Shown one piece after another: positions 27,460 through 36,502 of a DNA stretch of 64,000 nucleotides. Within the stretch, counting starts at the first letter, position 1. The number at the start of each line of letters is the position of its first letter. The stretch is taken from positions 108,190 through 172,189 of the forward strand of contig CAKRLE010000007.1 in the NCBI GenBank assembly GCA_934359185.1. Reading direction: 5' to 3'. The translations under genes and the position numbers were made by a program. Below the pieces are notes generated by a model. That model searched no databases and was not told the DNA's origin. It saw only the letters and a program-made list of their open reading frames with translations. The stretch comes from an uncultured Lachnospira sp. GTDB lineage: Bacteria > Bacillota > Clostridia > Lachnospirales > Lachnospiraceae.

Positions 27460-27714
27460 AAAAATTGTGGCATGGGCACTGTGCCTGTGTCCACCTGTTA
27501 TAGGTAAATTTGCTGGTCCTTTGTGTCTAGGTGGCTCTAAGGATGGCACGACAAAGCTCATTAAAGCCGGCTCGCTAAAAACGCACTTCGTTTGAACGTT
27601 TAGCAGCCGGCTTAGCTTTTGTCTAACACCATCCTAAGAGCCACACGACAGTCGTCATGCAATTTTACCTATAACAGGCGGGCGCAGGTACAGCACCCAT
27701 GCCACAATTTTTTG
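27460..27714. repeat. Palindromic core-and-arms element, copy 2
   Basis: 54-nt inverted arms (27460-27513 with 27659-27712) match at 47 positions. Six of the seven mismatches are transitions and only one a transversion. The outer ends are an A tract and a T tract. The 145-nt core has stem A (27531-27546 with 27629-27644, 15 of 16 pairs) and stem B (27566-27579 with 27599-27611). The core also contains a direct repeat of the pattern GTCTA, then CTAAG, then CACGACA (starting 27525 and 27621, 96 nt apart). It lies between the convergent dapL and C39 peptidase genes. Confidence 0.85.
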
Positions 27715-27729
27715 GCGTTATTTAGGAAG

Positions 27730-28536
27730 TTATTTAACTACAACCGCCTGGTAGAAGAATTTCTGGTAGTAGCTCTCGAAGTCATCGATGCTCTGCTCGA
27801 CAATTCCGTATGTCGGGTCGGCTAAAGTTACAGTCTGTGATTCAAGGTCATAACCGCTCAGTACAACACAATGTTCGTAGGAAGGCCAGTAGAAGCTGCT
27901 TCCGTTGTCGTAGGTGATGAGTTTGTATTCAATCTCATCAATATTATAGTCAAAACATGTCCAGACGATTACAGGGTATCCGTTGGCAATCTGTTCAAAA
28001 AGCGCCTCGATAGAGGAATAACTCATGGATATTGCCTGCAGGTGCGAGTTATTATCCTTGAAAAAATTATTGGCAGCTTTGATAATTGCAGGTGCGAAAC
28101 ACCCGGAGCCGTTAGATTTCCATGGTGAACCAAGAAAATATTCTATAAAACATCCAGGCTGTGCAGTTTCGCTCATTGGCAGATAGTTTTTTGCCATATA
28201 CTGCTTATCAACATTAAAACCATAATAGTTAAGTACTTCAGTCAAAGATGTTATCTCACATCCGGTAGGAAGCTCCGGGTTCTGGTCGATGAACGGAACA
28301 CCAATTGATGCACTGGATGGAATTGAATCGGTTGATGCATCCAGATGAATTATACGGTTATTTATCTGATATTGAGAAAGGTCTATGGAAGTTGTCTCAA
28401 TTTCGCTGGCAACAGATACAGAAACAGGCTCTGGCTGTGAATTAATTTTATGTTCATACATATAGACAAACAGTACAAGTGATAATGCACATATAGATGA
28501 TGCAAAAACCAGAATAATACCTTTGCTTTTCTTCAA
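27730..28536 (-). CDS. C39-like peptidase family protein, membrane anchored
   Basis: 268 residues: an N-terminal membrane anchor (about 5-27), a linker, then a papain-like domain. The expected catalytic residues are Cys in PTGCEITSL (near 93), His in EHCVVLSGYD (near 223) and Asp in ADPTYG (near 239). Proteins of this type act outside the membrane on peptides or peptidoglycan, or are pseudoenzymes. There is no ABC exporter domain, so this is not a bacteriocin-type C39 transporter. Confidence 0.8.
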   Translation of the reverse strand: MKKSKGIILVFASSICALSLVLFVYMYEHKINSQPEPVSVSVASEIETTSIDLSQYQINNRIIHLDASTDSIPSSASIGVPFIDQNPELPTGCEITSLTEVLNYYGFNVDKQYMAKNYLPMSETAQPGCFIEYFLGSPWKSNGSGCFAPAIIKAANNFFKDNNSHLQAISMSYSSIEALFEQIANGYPVIVWTCFDYNIDEIEYKLITYDNGSSFYWPSYEHCVVLSGYDLESQTVTLADPTYGIVEQSIDDFESYYQKFFYQAVVVK

Positions 28537-28652
28537 ATCTTAAATCTCCTTGAAAATATTGTCCGCCCATATTCCTAAGGAAAGTAATAGCGCGGTTCAT
28601 ATTCTGGTATTATAACATGAATTAAACTTTTTGTCAGAAATATATATTTTGG

Positions 28653-28682
28653 TTGATAGAAATGCTATAAATGTGTTATTAT
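28653..28682 (+). promoter_or_regulatory. Possible promoter for purA
   Basis: TTGATA (28653-28658), an 18-nt spacer, TATTAT (28677-28682). It is the best match in the 229-nt gap; I see no purine riboswitch there. Confidence 0.4.
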
Positions 28683-28765
28683 GTTAAAGTGTGTTGTGGA
28701 ATATTATATATGGCAGCACACCTGATATATTTATATGCTGTTAAGTTGGCAGAACGGAGGACAAT

Positions 28766-30058
28766 ATGGTAAAAGCTATTGTTGGCGCTAATTGGGGCGA
28801 CGAAGGAAAGGGCAAGATTACAGATATGCTTGCTGAGGAGTCGGATATTATTGTAAGATTCCAGGGCGGAAGTAATGCGGGACATACAATTATTAATGAT
28901 TATGGTAAGTTTGCACTTCATCTGTTACCATCAGGTGTATTTTACAATCATACAACAAGTATTATTGGTAACGGTGTTGCACTTAATATACCTTATCTTG
29001 TTAAAGAGTTAAAGTCTCTTACAGACAGGAATGTTCCAATGCCTAAGATTTTGGTTTCTGACAGGGCACAGATTCTTATGCCATATCATGTTGATTTTGA
29101 TACATATGAAGAGGCAAGATTAGCTGGTAAGTCATTTGGATCAACTAAGTCAGGTATAGCTCCGTTCTATTCAGATAAATATGCTAAGATCGGTTTCCAG
29201 GTAAGCGAATTATTTGGAAGCGAAGAAGATTTAAAGAGCAAGATTGCTAATGTATGCACATTAAAGAATGTTATGCTTGAGCATCTCTATCATCAGCCAC
29301 TTCTTAAAGAAGAGGATATCTATAATACACTTATGGAATATAAAGAGATGATACGCCCATATGTATGTGATACATCAACATATCTTCATAATGCACTTAA
29401 GGAAGGCAAGAAGATTCTTCTTGAGGGACAGTTAGGATCTCTTAAAGATCCAGATCATGGTATATATCCAATGGTTACATCATCTTCTACACTTGCTGCA
29501 TATGGTGCGATTGGTGCAGGTATACCTGCAAGCTCAATCAAGGATGTGGTTACAGTTGTTAAGGCATACTCATCAGCTGTTGGTGCAGGCGCATTCGTTA
29601 GCGAGATATTTGGCGAAGAGGCCGATGAATTAAGAAAGCGTGGCGGTGATGGCGGCGAGTTCGGTGCTACTACAGGACGTCCAAGAAGAATGGGATGGTT
29701 TGATGCAGTTGCTACAAGATATGGCGTAAGAATGCAGGGTACAACAGAGGTGGCTCTCACAGTTATCGACGTATTGGGTTATCTTGATGAGATTCCTATG
29801 TGTGTAGGATATGAAATAGATGGCAAAGTTACTAAGGATTTCCCTACAACATCACAGTTAGAGAAGGCTAAGCCAGTCCTTAAAACATTCCCAGGCTGGA
29901 AGTGTGATATAAGAGGAATAACTAACTATGAAGATCTTCCTGCTGAATGTAAGAATTACATTGAGGCTATTGAACAGGAGATTGAAGCTCCTATCACAAT
30001 GGTATCTAATGGACCAGGAAGACATGAGATTATACACAGAGTAAGTAAGTTAAAGTAA
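28766..30058 (+). CDS. purA: Adenylosuccinate synthase
   Basis: 430 residues. Joins IMP and aspartate with GTP to give adenylosuccinate, the first step from IMP to AMP. Signatures are GANWGDEGKGKI at the N-terminus (GTP/IMP site), QGGSNAGHT and the later TTGRPRRMGWFD. The start has GGAGG 7 nt upstream. Single gene, closed by a terminator. Confidence 0.97.
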   Translation: MVKAIVGANWGDEGKGKITDMLAEESDIIVRFQGGSNAGHTIINDYGKFALHLLPSGVFYNHTTSIIGNGVALNIPYLVKELKSLTDRNVPMPKILVSDRAQILMPYHVDFDTYEEARLAGKSFGSTKSGIAPFYSDKYAKIGFQVSELFGSEEDLKSKIANVCTLKNVMLEHLYHQPLLKEEDIYNTLMEYKEMIRPYVCDTSTYLHNALKEGKKILLEGQLGSLKDPDHGIYPMVTSSSTLAAYGAIGAGIPASSIKDVVTVVKAYSSAVGAGAFVSEIFGEEADELRKRGGDGGEFGATTGRPRRMGWFDAVATRYGVRMQGTTEVALTVIDVLGYLDEIPMCVGYEIDGKVTKDFPTTSQLEKAKPVLKTFPGWKCDIRGITNYEDLPAECKNYIEAIEQEIEAPITMVSNGPGRHEIIHRVSKLK

Positions 30059-30070
30059 TTATAAGGCATA

Positions 30071-30117
30071 AAAACGACTAGGCGGGAATTGTTAAATAAT
30101 AGCTGCCTAGTCGTTTT
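30071..30117 (+). terminator. Bidirectional terminator between purA and a small membrane gene
   Basis: A perfect 13-bp stem (30071-30083 with 30105-30117), AAAA on the left and TTTT on the right. Confidence 0.9.
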
Positions 30118-30129
30118 AAAATGATATTG

Positions 30130-30333
30130 TTATTTGTCTTTCTTGTTGATAATACGTGCAACAAGAATCATGGCATATGCAACCACAGGGAGTCCGATGT
30201 CGGTATATAAAAGACCTACAAAAAGGTTGTGTGAGTCTTCCGATGGAATGATTGCACATACAAGAGTTGCGATTATAAGAGCAGCCCATAATATAACGAT
30301 TATGAGTGCAAATATTCTCTTAAATTTCTGCAT
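30130..30333 (-). CDS. Small membrane protein, 67 residues
   Basis: Two predicted membrane helices (about 6-28 and 40-60) joined by a short acidic loop (PSEDSHN), ending in KKDK. GAGG lies 8 nt before the ATG. No family recognised. It converges on purA. Confidence 0.65.
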   Translation of the reverse strand: MQKFKRIFALIIVILWAALIIATLVCAIIPSEDSHNLFVGLLYTDIGLPVVAYAMILVARIINKKDK

Positions 30334-30411
30334 TGGATTACCTCATTAGTTAATATTGATTATTAAAAATAATACCATAGTCTGGTTGAAATTAAAAGAT
30401 TGAGGGTTAGT

Positions 30412-31950
30412 ATGAAAAAGAATGTTTTAGAATACCTTGAGGATTCTGTCAGAAAATATCCAGAAAAAATAGCGGTGGCAGATGACACTAAGAGCATGAC
30501 ATACAGTGAGCTTTATAATAATGCTAGAAACGCAGGTGCAGCACTTATCAGATACACGAAAAGGAATGAGGCTGTTCCAGTTCTTGCGGATAAAAGCTGT
30601 GATATGCTGGCTGTATTTCTTGGAGCAGTCATGGCAGGCTGTTTTTATATGATGATTGAGCCGACACACCCTAAAGACAGGATTAATTCAATTATAAGCA
30701 CGCTTGATGCTGGTCTTGTAGTTACTAATAGTGATAACAGAGCCAGGCTTGATGGAGTTGGATTTAATGGAGCAGTTCTTGATATGCAGGAGCTGTTAGC
30801 ACATAATCCATCTGAAGACGAACTTGAAAAGCTTGATCTGATAAGAAGTGAAGCACTTGATATTGACCCGTTATATGCAATATTTACATCTGGTTCAACA
30901 GGAGTTCCAAAAGGAGTTATAGTCAATCACAGGTCAGTAATTGATTTTATAGATGAATTTACAGAAACCTTTAACATAACTGATAAGGATGTAATTGGAA
31001 ACCAGGCACCATTTGACTTTGATGTGTCAGTAAAAGATATATACTCAGCCTTAAAGACAGGTGCATCATTACAGCTGATATCTAAGAAAATGTTTTCGTT
31101 TCCGGTAAAGCTTCTGGATTATCTTGATGATAATAAGGTGACAACGCTTATCTGGGCAGTATCTGCTCTTTGTATAATTACTACATTTAAGGGATTTTCA
31201 TATAAGATTCCGAAGGCTGTTAATAAGGTGATCTTTTCAGGCGAGGTTATGCCAATCAAACACCTTAATGAATGGCGTAAAGCATATCCTGATGCTATGT
31301 TTGCCAATGTATATGGTCCTACAGAGATTACATGTAACTGCACATATTATATAGTTGACAGGGATTTTGCGCTGGATGATGTTCTCCCTATGGGAAAAGC
31401 ATTCCGCAATGAGAGAGTATTCCTGCTTGATGATGACGACATGCTGGTCACTAAAGATATGACAGGTGTTAATGGAGAAGTATGTGTTTCAGGAACAGCA
31501 GTTACAATTGGATATTATAACAATAAAGAAAAGACATCACAGGCATTTGTGCAGAATCCACTCAATGACAAATATCCTGAGATTATATACAGGACAGGAG
31601 ATCTTGCATATTACAATGAAGAAGGGCTTTTGTGCTTCTCATCAAGAAAAGATTTCCAGATAAAGCATATGGGTCATAGAATTGAGCTTACTGGAATAGA
31701 TGCATCAATGAATTCTCTCGATGGAGTTGAGAGAGCATGCTGCATATTTAATAAGGATGCCAATAAGATACTTGGATTCTATGAAGGAACAGCAGATAAG
31801 AAACAAATTGTCAAAGGTCTTATTGAAAAGATTCCAAAGTTTATGATTCCACAGGAATTTATTAATGTTAAATCAATGCCGCTTACCAAGAATGGTAAGA
31901 TAGACAGGAAAGTATTGTTGGAGGAGTATTTGAAAGATGCTAAATGCTGA
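30412..31950 (+). CDS. Amino-acid adenylation enzyme (DltA-like AMP ligase)
   Basis: A 512-residue stand-alone adenylation enzyme of the ANL superfamily. The core motifs are intact: ATP loop TSGSTGVPKG (~160-169), YGPTE (~300), YRTGDLA and the C-terminal lysine in KNGKIDRK (~494). It resembles DltA and NRPS adenylation domains, so it most likely activates an amino acid as AMP ester and loads it on the carrier protein two genes downstream. The ATG at 30412 follows GAGGG; the TTG at 30400 overlaps it. It overlaps the decarboxylase gene by 14 nt, so the pair is translationally coupled. No dltB/dltD homologue is nearby. Confidence 0.85.
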   Translation: MKKNVLEYLEDSVRKYPEKIAVADDTKSMTYSELYNNARNAGAALIRYTKRNEAVPVLADKSCDMLAVFLGAVMAGCFYMMIEPTHPKDRINSIISTLDAGLVVTNSDNRARLDGVGFNGAVLDMQELLAHNPSEDELEKLDLIRSEALDIDPLYAIFTSGSTGVPKGVIVNHRSVIDFIDEFTETFNITDKDVIGNQAPFDFDVSVKDIYSALKTGASLQLISKKMFSFPVKLLDYLDDNKVTTLIWAVSALCIITTFKGFSYKIPKAVNKVIFSGEVMPIKHLNEWRKAYPDAMFANVYGPTEITCNCTYYIVDRDFALDDVLPMGKAFRNERVFLLDDDDMLVTKDMTGVNGEVCVSGTAVTIGYYNNKEKTSQAFVQNPLNDKYPEIIYRTGDLAYYNEEGLLCFSSRKDFQIKHMGHRIELTGIDASMNSLDGVERACCIFNKDANKILGFYEGTADKKQIVKGLIEKIPKFMIPQEFINVKSMPLTKNGKIDRKVLLEEYLKDAKC

Positions 31951-33190
31951 TGTTATAAGCCAGATTGCAGGTAAATACCAGACACCTATGTATATATTTG
32001 ATAAAACGCTGCTTGGAAAAAGAATTGCAGATATAAAAGATATTCTTGGAAATGATGTGACATTATGCTATGCGATGAAAGCTAATCCATTTCTTGTAGA
32101 CGCATTCAAATCGCTTGATACCAGATATGAAGTGTGTTCTCCTGGGGAATTTTCAATATGCGAGCGTGAGCATGTTGATATGAAGGATATTGTATTATCA
32201 GGCGTTAATAAGGAAAAAGAGGATATCTGCCATGTTATGGATGACTGTGGCGGAGTTGGTGTGTATACAGCAGAGTCGGTTAACCAGCTTGTTATGCTTA
32301 ATGAGTGCGCCGGTGAACGCGGTGCTGTTATAGACGTGCTTTTGCGTGTTACAAGCGGCAACCAGTTTGGAATGGATGAGGCTGATATTGAGGCTGTTAT
32401 CCGTGACAGACATAAATATCCATATATTAATATCAAAGGGCTTCAGTGTTATTCAGGAACACAGAAAAAGAAAACTGATATATTTGAACAGGAACTTACA
32501 TGGCTTACAGAATTAAGTGACAGACTGTGTGAAGAGTATGGCTGTCAGCTTACAGAGATTGAATATGGTCCTGGACTGGCCTATAATTATTTTGGAGATG
32601 CTGCATACAATAATAATTTTGATGAGCTTTCAGTTCTAGCACAATACCTTGTGCCAATAAAGAAAAAGTATCATGTGACGCTTGAAATGGGACGGTTTCT
32701 TGTGTCAGAGTGTGGAATCTATGTTACGTCAATAGCGGATATAAAAGTTAATAACAATCAGAATTACATTATCATTGATGGTGGCATTAACCATATTAAT
32801 TATTATGGACAGACGATGGCTATGAAGATTCCAGCGTATTCATATGTCGGATGTGATGGAAAGGTTGTAAAGGACAGACAAAATTATGGCGTCCCAGAAG
32901 AAAATCTTGAAAAATGGACAGTTTGTGGATCACTCTGTACAGTTGCAGACGTGGTTGTAAAAAATCTTCCAATCAGAAAACCAGAGACTGGGGACATGAT
33001 AATATTCTATAATATAGGTGCATATTCTGTAACGGAGGGAATATATCTTTTTCTGAGCAGAAAGATGCCGCTAATTACAGCAGTTTCATATGATGATAAG
33101 TCTGATGTAGCATGTAATGATATTAAAGTTGAGGTATACAGGGATGTATACAATTCTGATAGGATTAATTCGAGAAAAGAAGTTATATAA
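31937..33190 (+). CDS. PLP-dependent decarboxylase (DapDC/ornithine decarboxylase fold)
   Basis: 417 residues, fold-type III (alanine racemase-like barrel). The PLP lysine is in YAMKANPF (near residue 47). The phosphate-binding region holds EYGPGL, and LEMGRFLVSE is the counterpart of the EPGR loop. The Cys/Asp pair that closes the active site of diaminopimelate decarboxylases is present in CGSLCTVADV (near 330). It is shorter and more divergent than housekeeping LysA. Its overlap with the AMP ligase gene suggests it prepares the amine substrate, or acts on an amino acid that is carrier-bound; both are inference. Confidence 0.83.
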   Translation: MLNADVISQIAGKYQTPMYIFDKTLLGKRIADIKDILGNDVTLCYAMKANPFLVDAFKSLDTRYEVCSPGEFSICEREHVDMKDIVLSGVNKEKEDICHVMDDCGGVGVYTAESVNQLVMLNECAGERGAVIDVLLRVTSGNQFGMDEADIEAVIRDRHKYPYINIKGLQCYSGTQKKKTDIFEQELTWLTELSDRLCEEYGCQLTEIEYGPGLAYNYFGDAAYNNNFDELSVLAQYLVPIKKKYHVTLEMGRFLVSECGIYVTSIADIKVNNNQNYIIIDGGINHINYYGQTMAMKIPAYSYVGCDGKVVKDRQNYGVPEENLEKWTVCGSLCTVADVVVKNLPIRKPETGDMIIFYNIGAYSVTEGIYLFLSRKMPLITAVSYDDKSDVACNDIKVEVYRDVYNSDRINSRKEVI

Positions 33191-33207
33191 TTTTCATTAA
33201 ATAGTAC

Positions 33208-33234
33208 TTGACTATATGTACAAGATATTATAAT
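33208..33234 (+). promoter_or_regulatory. Possible promoter before the carrier protein gene
   Basis: TTGACT (33208-33213) and TATAAT (33229-33234) separated by only 15 nt, shorter than optimal. The carrier gene is 121 nt after the decarboxylase and could have its own promoter. Confidence 0.35.
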
Positions 33235-33311
33235 GTAATTCAGAAAGACAAGGGTTAAATAATTAACTAATAATGTCGATATTATGTATAAGGAAAGGCT
33301 GGGTTTTTGTA

Positions 33312-33533
33312 ATGGATCAGTTAATGGATATTTTGACAGAACTTAATTCGGAGGTAGATTTTGAGACATGTGATACACTTATCGATGATGGTATTCTTGA
33401 TTCATTTGATATCGTTTCTTTAGTAGGAGAACTTAATGATACATTTGATATAGAGATTACACCTGTTGATATTGTACCAGAGAATTTCAACTCTGCAGAA
33501 GCTATGTGGGAAATGATACAGCGTCTTTCTTAA
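33312..33533 (+). CDS. Free-standing acyl/peptidyl carrier protein
   Basis: A 73-residue four-helix carrier. The phosphopantetheine serine is in GILDSFDIVSLV (near residue 30), and the surface is acidic as expected. It resembles DltC and stand-alone ACPs more than the fatty-acid ACP. With the adenylation enzyme and decarboxylase upstream it forms a three-gene aminoacyl-carrier set. The ribosome binding site is weak (GGAAAG, 14 nt away). No phosphopantetheinyl transferase, condensation or thioesterase domain is in the window. Confidence 0.88.
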   Translation: MDQLMDILTELNSEVDFETCDTLIDDGILDSFDIVSLVGELNDTFDIEITPVDIVPENFNSAEAMWEMIQRLS

Positions 33534-33541
33534 CAGGTGAG

Positions 33542-33564
33542 ATATTATCCGGCGTGGATAATAT
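33542..33564 (+). other. Hairpin between the carrier and FliD-like genes
   Basis: A perfect 9-bp stem (33542-33550 with 33556-33564) around GGCGT, with no T tract. It is the first structure in the FliD-like gene's leader and may be an mRNA end or a translational control site. Confidence 0.4.
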
Positions 33565-33620
33565 GTAGCCGTAATATATAGGCACGGAGGCCTGAGGTTT
33601 GTAGTACAAGGAGGATTATT

Positions 33621-34352
33621 ATGGCATACGATTATTCATTTTTATTTTCGTCTATGAACAGTACGGGAAGTACTTCATCGGCATCATTTGATTACACAAC
33701 GCTTTCAAGCATTAAGAATGGTTCTTATAAAAAGCTGCTTAATGCGTATTATAAGAAGCAGTCAACAGATGGAAGCGCAAGCTCTTCATCTGTCAAAGGT
33801 GATAAAAAATCATCTGCTGATAAGGTTAATGCGGCAAGTGTAAGAGATCAGGCAGCTGATGTATCTGATTCTGTAGACAGCATCAATAAGGCTTCATTAT
33901 GGAACAGGACAGAAAAGACTGATGAGTCAGGTAATAAGACTAAGGAATATAACACAGATGCAATTTATAAGGCTGTTAAGACATATGTTGATGATTACAA
34001 TGCTTTAGTTGAAAGCACAGGTAATTCCAATGATAACAGTGTATTAAGGACAGCAGCCAATATGGTTAATTCAACTAAGGCTAATAAGGATATATTAGCT
34101 AAGGTTGGTATATCTATCGGTAAGGATAATAAGCTTTCGATAGATGAGGCTGCATTTAAAAAAGCAGAAATGACAACAGTTAAGTCAATTTTTACAGGGG
34201 CTGGCTCATATGGCAGGACAGTACAGGCTAATGCATCTATGATATATGGTTCAGCTGTATCACAGCTTGCCAGAATATCAGGTTCCAGCACATATGGAAG
34301 TACTGGTTCATACAGTTATATAAGTAGTTCTGATTTCAACAGATATCTGTAG
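33621..34352 (+). CDS. FliD C-terminal-like protein, 243 residues
   Basis: Serine-rich N-terminal part (about 1-70), then a region resembling the C-terminal part of the flagellar cap protein FliD: YVDDYNALVEST, a segment on NS/TAN helices, then GISIGKDNKLSID near 180. It is only about half the size of a full FliD and has no N-terminal D0 partner. It could be a minor filament-end protein or an unrelated secreted protein. AAGGAGG precedes the ATG. No other flagellar gene adjoins. Confidence 0.6.
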   Translation: MAYDYSFLFSSMNSTGSTSSASFDYTTLSSIKNGSYKKLLNAYYKKQSTDGSASSSSVKGDKKSSADKVNAASVRDQAADVSDSVDSINKASLWNRTEKTDESGNKTKEYNTDAIYKAVKTYVDDYNALVESTGNSNDNSVLRTAANMVNSTKANKDILAKVGISIGKDNKLSIDEAAFKKAEMTTVKSIFTGAGSYGRTVQANASMIYGSAVSQLARISGSSTYGSTGSYSYISSSDFNRYL

Positions 34353-34400
34353 ATATCAGTACATAATTGTTAATAATAACAGACAAGAGAGGTAATAATA

Positions 34401-34907
34401 GTGAGTTTACTTGAGACATGGAGAGCAGCTGCGTATAAGCAGGAGAGCACACAGCAGGAAATCAATCAGTTCTGGGGTGCATATTTTAATCAGGAAAAGG
34501 CTATATATGAGGAGATACTTGCACATCCAGATGAACCTGTTAAAGGAACAGTTAAGGAACTTGCAGATAAGTTCGGTGTAGATGTTCTTATTATGACAGG
34601 TTTCCTTGATGGAATTGATGAGAGCTTAAAGAATCCTAATCCAATCGAGACAATGGATGAGAATACAGAGGTAAGTCTTGATTACGATAAGGAAAAGCTT
34701 TACTACAATATGGTTGGATGTAAGGCAGACTGGTTATATGAGCTTCCAGTATGGGATAATCTTCTTGATGAAGCAGAAAGAAAGCGTATTTATAAAGAAT
34801 CAAAGCTTTCAGGAACAGTTATCAAGGAAAAGAAGATTGGACGTAACGATCCATGTCCTTGCGGCAGTGGTAAGAAGTATAAGCAGTGCTGTGGCAAGAA
34901 TATCTAA
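34401..34907 (+). CDS. SEC-C motif protein
   Basis: 168 residues starting with GTG (AGAGAGG upstream). The body (about 1-140) is an acidic helical domain without a known motif. The C-terminus carries a SEC-C zinc motif, [16 protein letters not shown] (CxC followed by CC), as at the end of SecA. Such tails can bind SecB/ribosomes or simply zinc. Probably cytosolic. Confidence 0.8.
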   Translation: MSLLETWRAAAYKQESTQQEINQFWGAYFNQEKAIYEEILAHPDEPVKGTVKELADKFGVDVLIMTGFLDGIDESLKNPNPIETMDENTEVSLDYDKEKLYYNMVGCKADWLYELPVWDNLLDEAERKRIYKESKLSGTVIKEKKIGRNDPCPCGSGKKYKQCCGKNI

Positions 34908-34939
34908 TATTGATTAGTTAAGTCTGGTTAACAATAAAG

Positions 34940-34992
34940 CAGGCAGGAAGATATATGCAGATAATTCTGCTATATCCCCTGCCTGTTTTTTT
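34940..34992 (+). terminator. Terminator shared by convergent genes
   Basis: Arms CAGGCAGG (34940-34947) and CCTGCCTG (34978-34985) with further pairing inside, then seven T residues. The right arm overlaps the end of the minus-strand gene. Confidence 0.75.
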
Positions 34993-35578
34993 GATGATTA
35001 TTATGTTCTTTTCTGAACAATACATAAAAATATATTGTAAGACAAGCACTTATGGCTGTCAGGGATGCCATCATGACAAGCCATGGCAGATTGTAGTGAT
35101 ACTGGCTTATAATGTATGAGTTAGTATGTTTTGAGAGACTGTAATAATTCCAGTCAAGGTCAGAAGCCATGTATTCAAGAAGCTGTCTTAAGTATGTATC
35201 TCCATGTCGTATATTAGCAGAAAAGGTCTGGCGTTCAAGGGTCAGTTGTGGTGAACTGCCGCCTGCAAGTCTGTTGCTGATAAGGAATATGGTACATGTA
35301 TTATCGTTAAGTGAATAGTAGTAATGTGCAACTATTTTACCATGAACGTAATAGTCATATCCCGAATAATAAAGAGTGTCAGTCGTGCAGCTGATGGATT
35401 TTTTACCAGCTATGACATCGTATGTATCACCAGACACAATATAATTTCTGGGACATATGCTTGTAAACACAGAATTAGTCAGGCATGTTATAAATGCAGC
35501 TATTGTGAACAGAAGCGATGCTATAAATACCGTGTATCTGTGGTTGTGTATTTTTTTATGTAAAAGTGTTTTGCGCAT
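34970..35578 (-). CDS. Membrane protein of unknown function, 202 residues
   Basis: One membrane helix near the N-terminus (about 17-38) and one near the C-terminus (about 166-190) flank a 125-residue outer domain with cysteines at positions 42 and 59 (ICPRN, SISCTT). Basic ends place both termini in the cytosol. No family recognised. Confidence 0.65.
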   Translation of the reverse strand: MRKTLLHKKIHNHRYTVFIASLLFTIAAFITCLTNSVFTSICPRNYIVSGDTYDVIAGKKSISCTTDTLYYSGYDYYVHGKIVAHYYYSLNDNTCTIFLISNRLAGGSSPQLTLERQTFSANIRHGDTYLRQLLEYMASDLDWNYYSLSKHTNSYIISQYHYNLPWLVMMASLTAISACLTIYFYVLFRKEHNNHQKNRQGI

Positions 35579-35732
35579 AGTGTTAACTCGACCTGATTAA
35601 TTGATAATTATAGTATAAAGCAAAAGAAAAGCTTATTCAACAGAAGTTTTCACGAAATGTATTTTATTGCTTTTAGAATTGGAAAATATATGGTATATTA
35701 ATTATTTGTGAATAATAGAAATGAGGTGCAGT

Positions 35733-36479
35733 ATGGACGCATACACAGGATTTGCATATGTATATGATGAATATATGGATAACATTCCGTATGAGGAATG
35801 GGCAGAGTATCTTATATCACTTTTAAAGGAGCAGGGAGTAGCAGATGATGCCACGGTGGCTGACCTTGGATGTGGAACTGGTACAGTTACGAGGATTCTT
35901 GACAAGGCTGGATATGACTGTATCGGTGTAGATATGTCGGAGGATATGCTTGTTATAGCATCTGAGAAGATGTATGAGTCAGAGCAGCAGATTATATATA
36001 CTGAGCAGGATATGAGAGATTTTGGACTTCCATATCAGGTTGATGCGTGCGTAAGTATTGGCGATTCAATGAATTATATTACTTCCAGGGAAGATATTAA
36101 AAAAGTTTTTTTATGTGTGCATGATAACCTTGTTGACGGCGGCGTGTTTATATTTGATTTAAAGACAATCCATTTCTTCAGGGATATATTAAAGGACAAT
36201 GTCTATGCACAGAACCGTGATGATTCTGCATTTATATGGGATAATACATATGATGAGAAAAGCAGGAATAATATATATGACCTGGCAGTGTTTGTCCGCA
36301 ACGAGGAAGGAACATTTGACAGATTTGAGGAGAATCACTATCAGCATGGTTTCTTTGATGAGGAAGTGACAGGTGCAGCAGAAGAGGCAGGGCTTAAACT
36401 GGTAGCTGTGTATGATGCATTTGGACATGAAGAACCAATGGATTCAAGTGAGAGATTATATTATATATTTAAAAAGTAA
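35733..36479 (+). CDS. Class I SAM-dependent methyltransferase
   Basis: 248 residues. SAM-binding motif I is VADLGCGTGTVTRIL (near 45), motif post-I has GVDMSEDML, and the strand DACVSIGDSMNYI follows, as in UbiE/YcgJ-type enzymes. The substrate is not evident. The ATG at 35733 follows GAGGTG. hslO begins 23 nt downstream. Confidence 0.87.
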   Translation: MDAYTGFAYVYDEYMDNIPYEEWAEYLISLLKEQGVADDATVADLGCGTGTVTRILDKAGYDCIGVDMSEDMLVIASEKMYESEQQIIYTEQDMRDFGLPYQVDACVSIGDSMNYITSREDIKKVFLCVHDNLVDGGVFIFDLKTIHFFRDILKDNVYAQNRDDSAFIWDNTYDEKSRNNIYDLAVFVRNEEGTFDRFEENHYQHGFFDEEVTGAAEEAGLKLVAVYDAFGHEEPMDSSERLYYIFKK

Positions 36480-36502
36480 ATGGATAAAGGAGGAAGAGCT
36501 AT

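Noticed and set aside
27619..28128. Plus-strand frames in the C39 peptidase and element copy 2
   Set aside because: Antisense to a good gene or within the noncoding palindromic core; not conserved between copies.
28537..28765. Purine riboswitch before purA
   Set aside because: No conserved purine aptamer loops could be found in the gap.
33534..33620. c-di-GMP riboswitch in the FliD-like leader
   Set aside because: The conserved aptamer core sequences of both known classes are absent; only a simple 9-bp hairpin is present.
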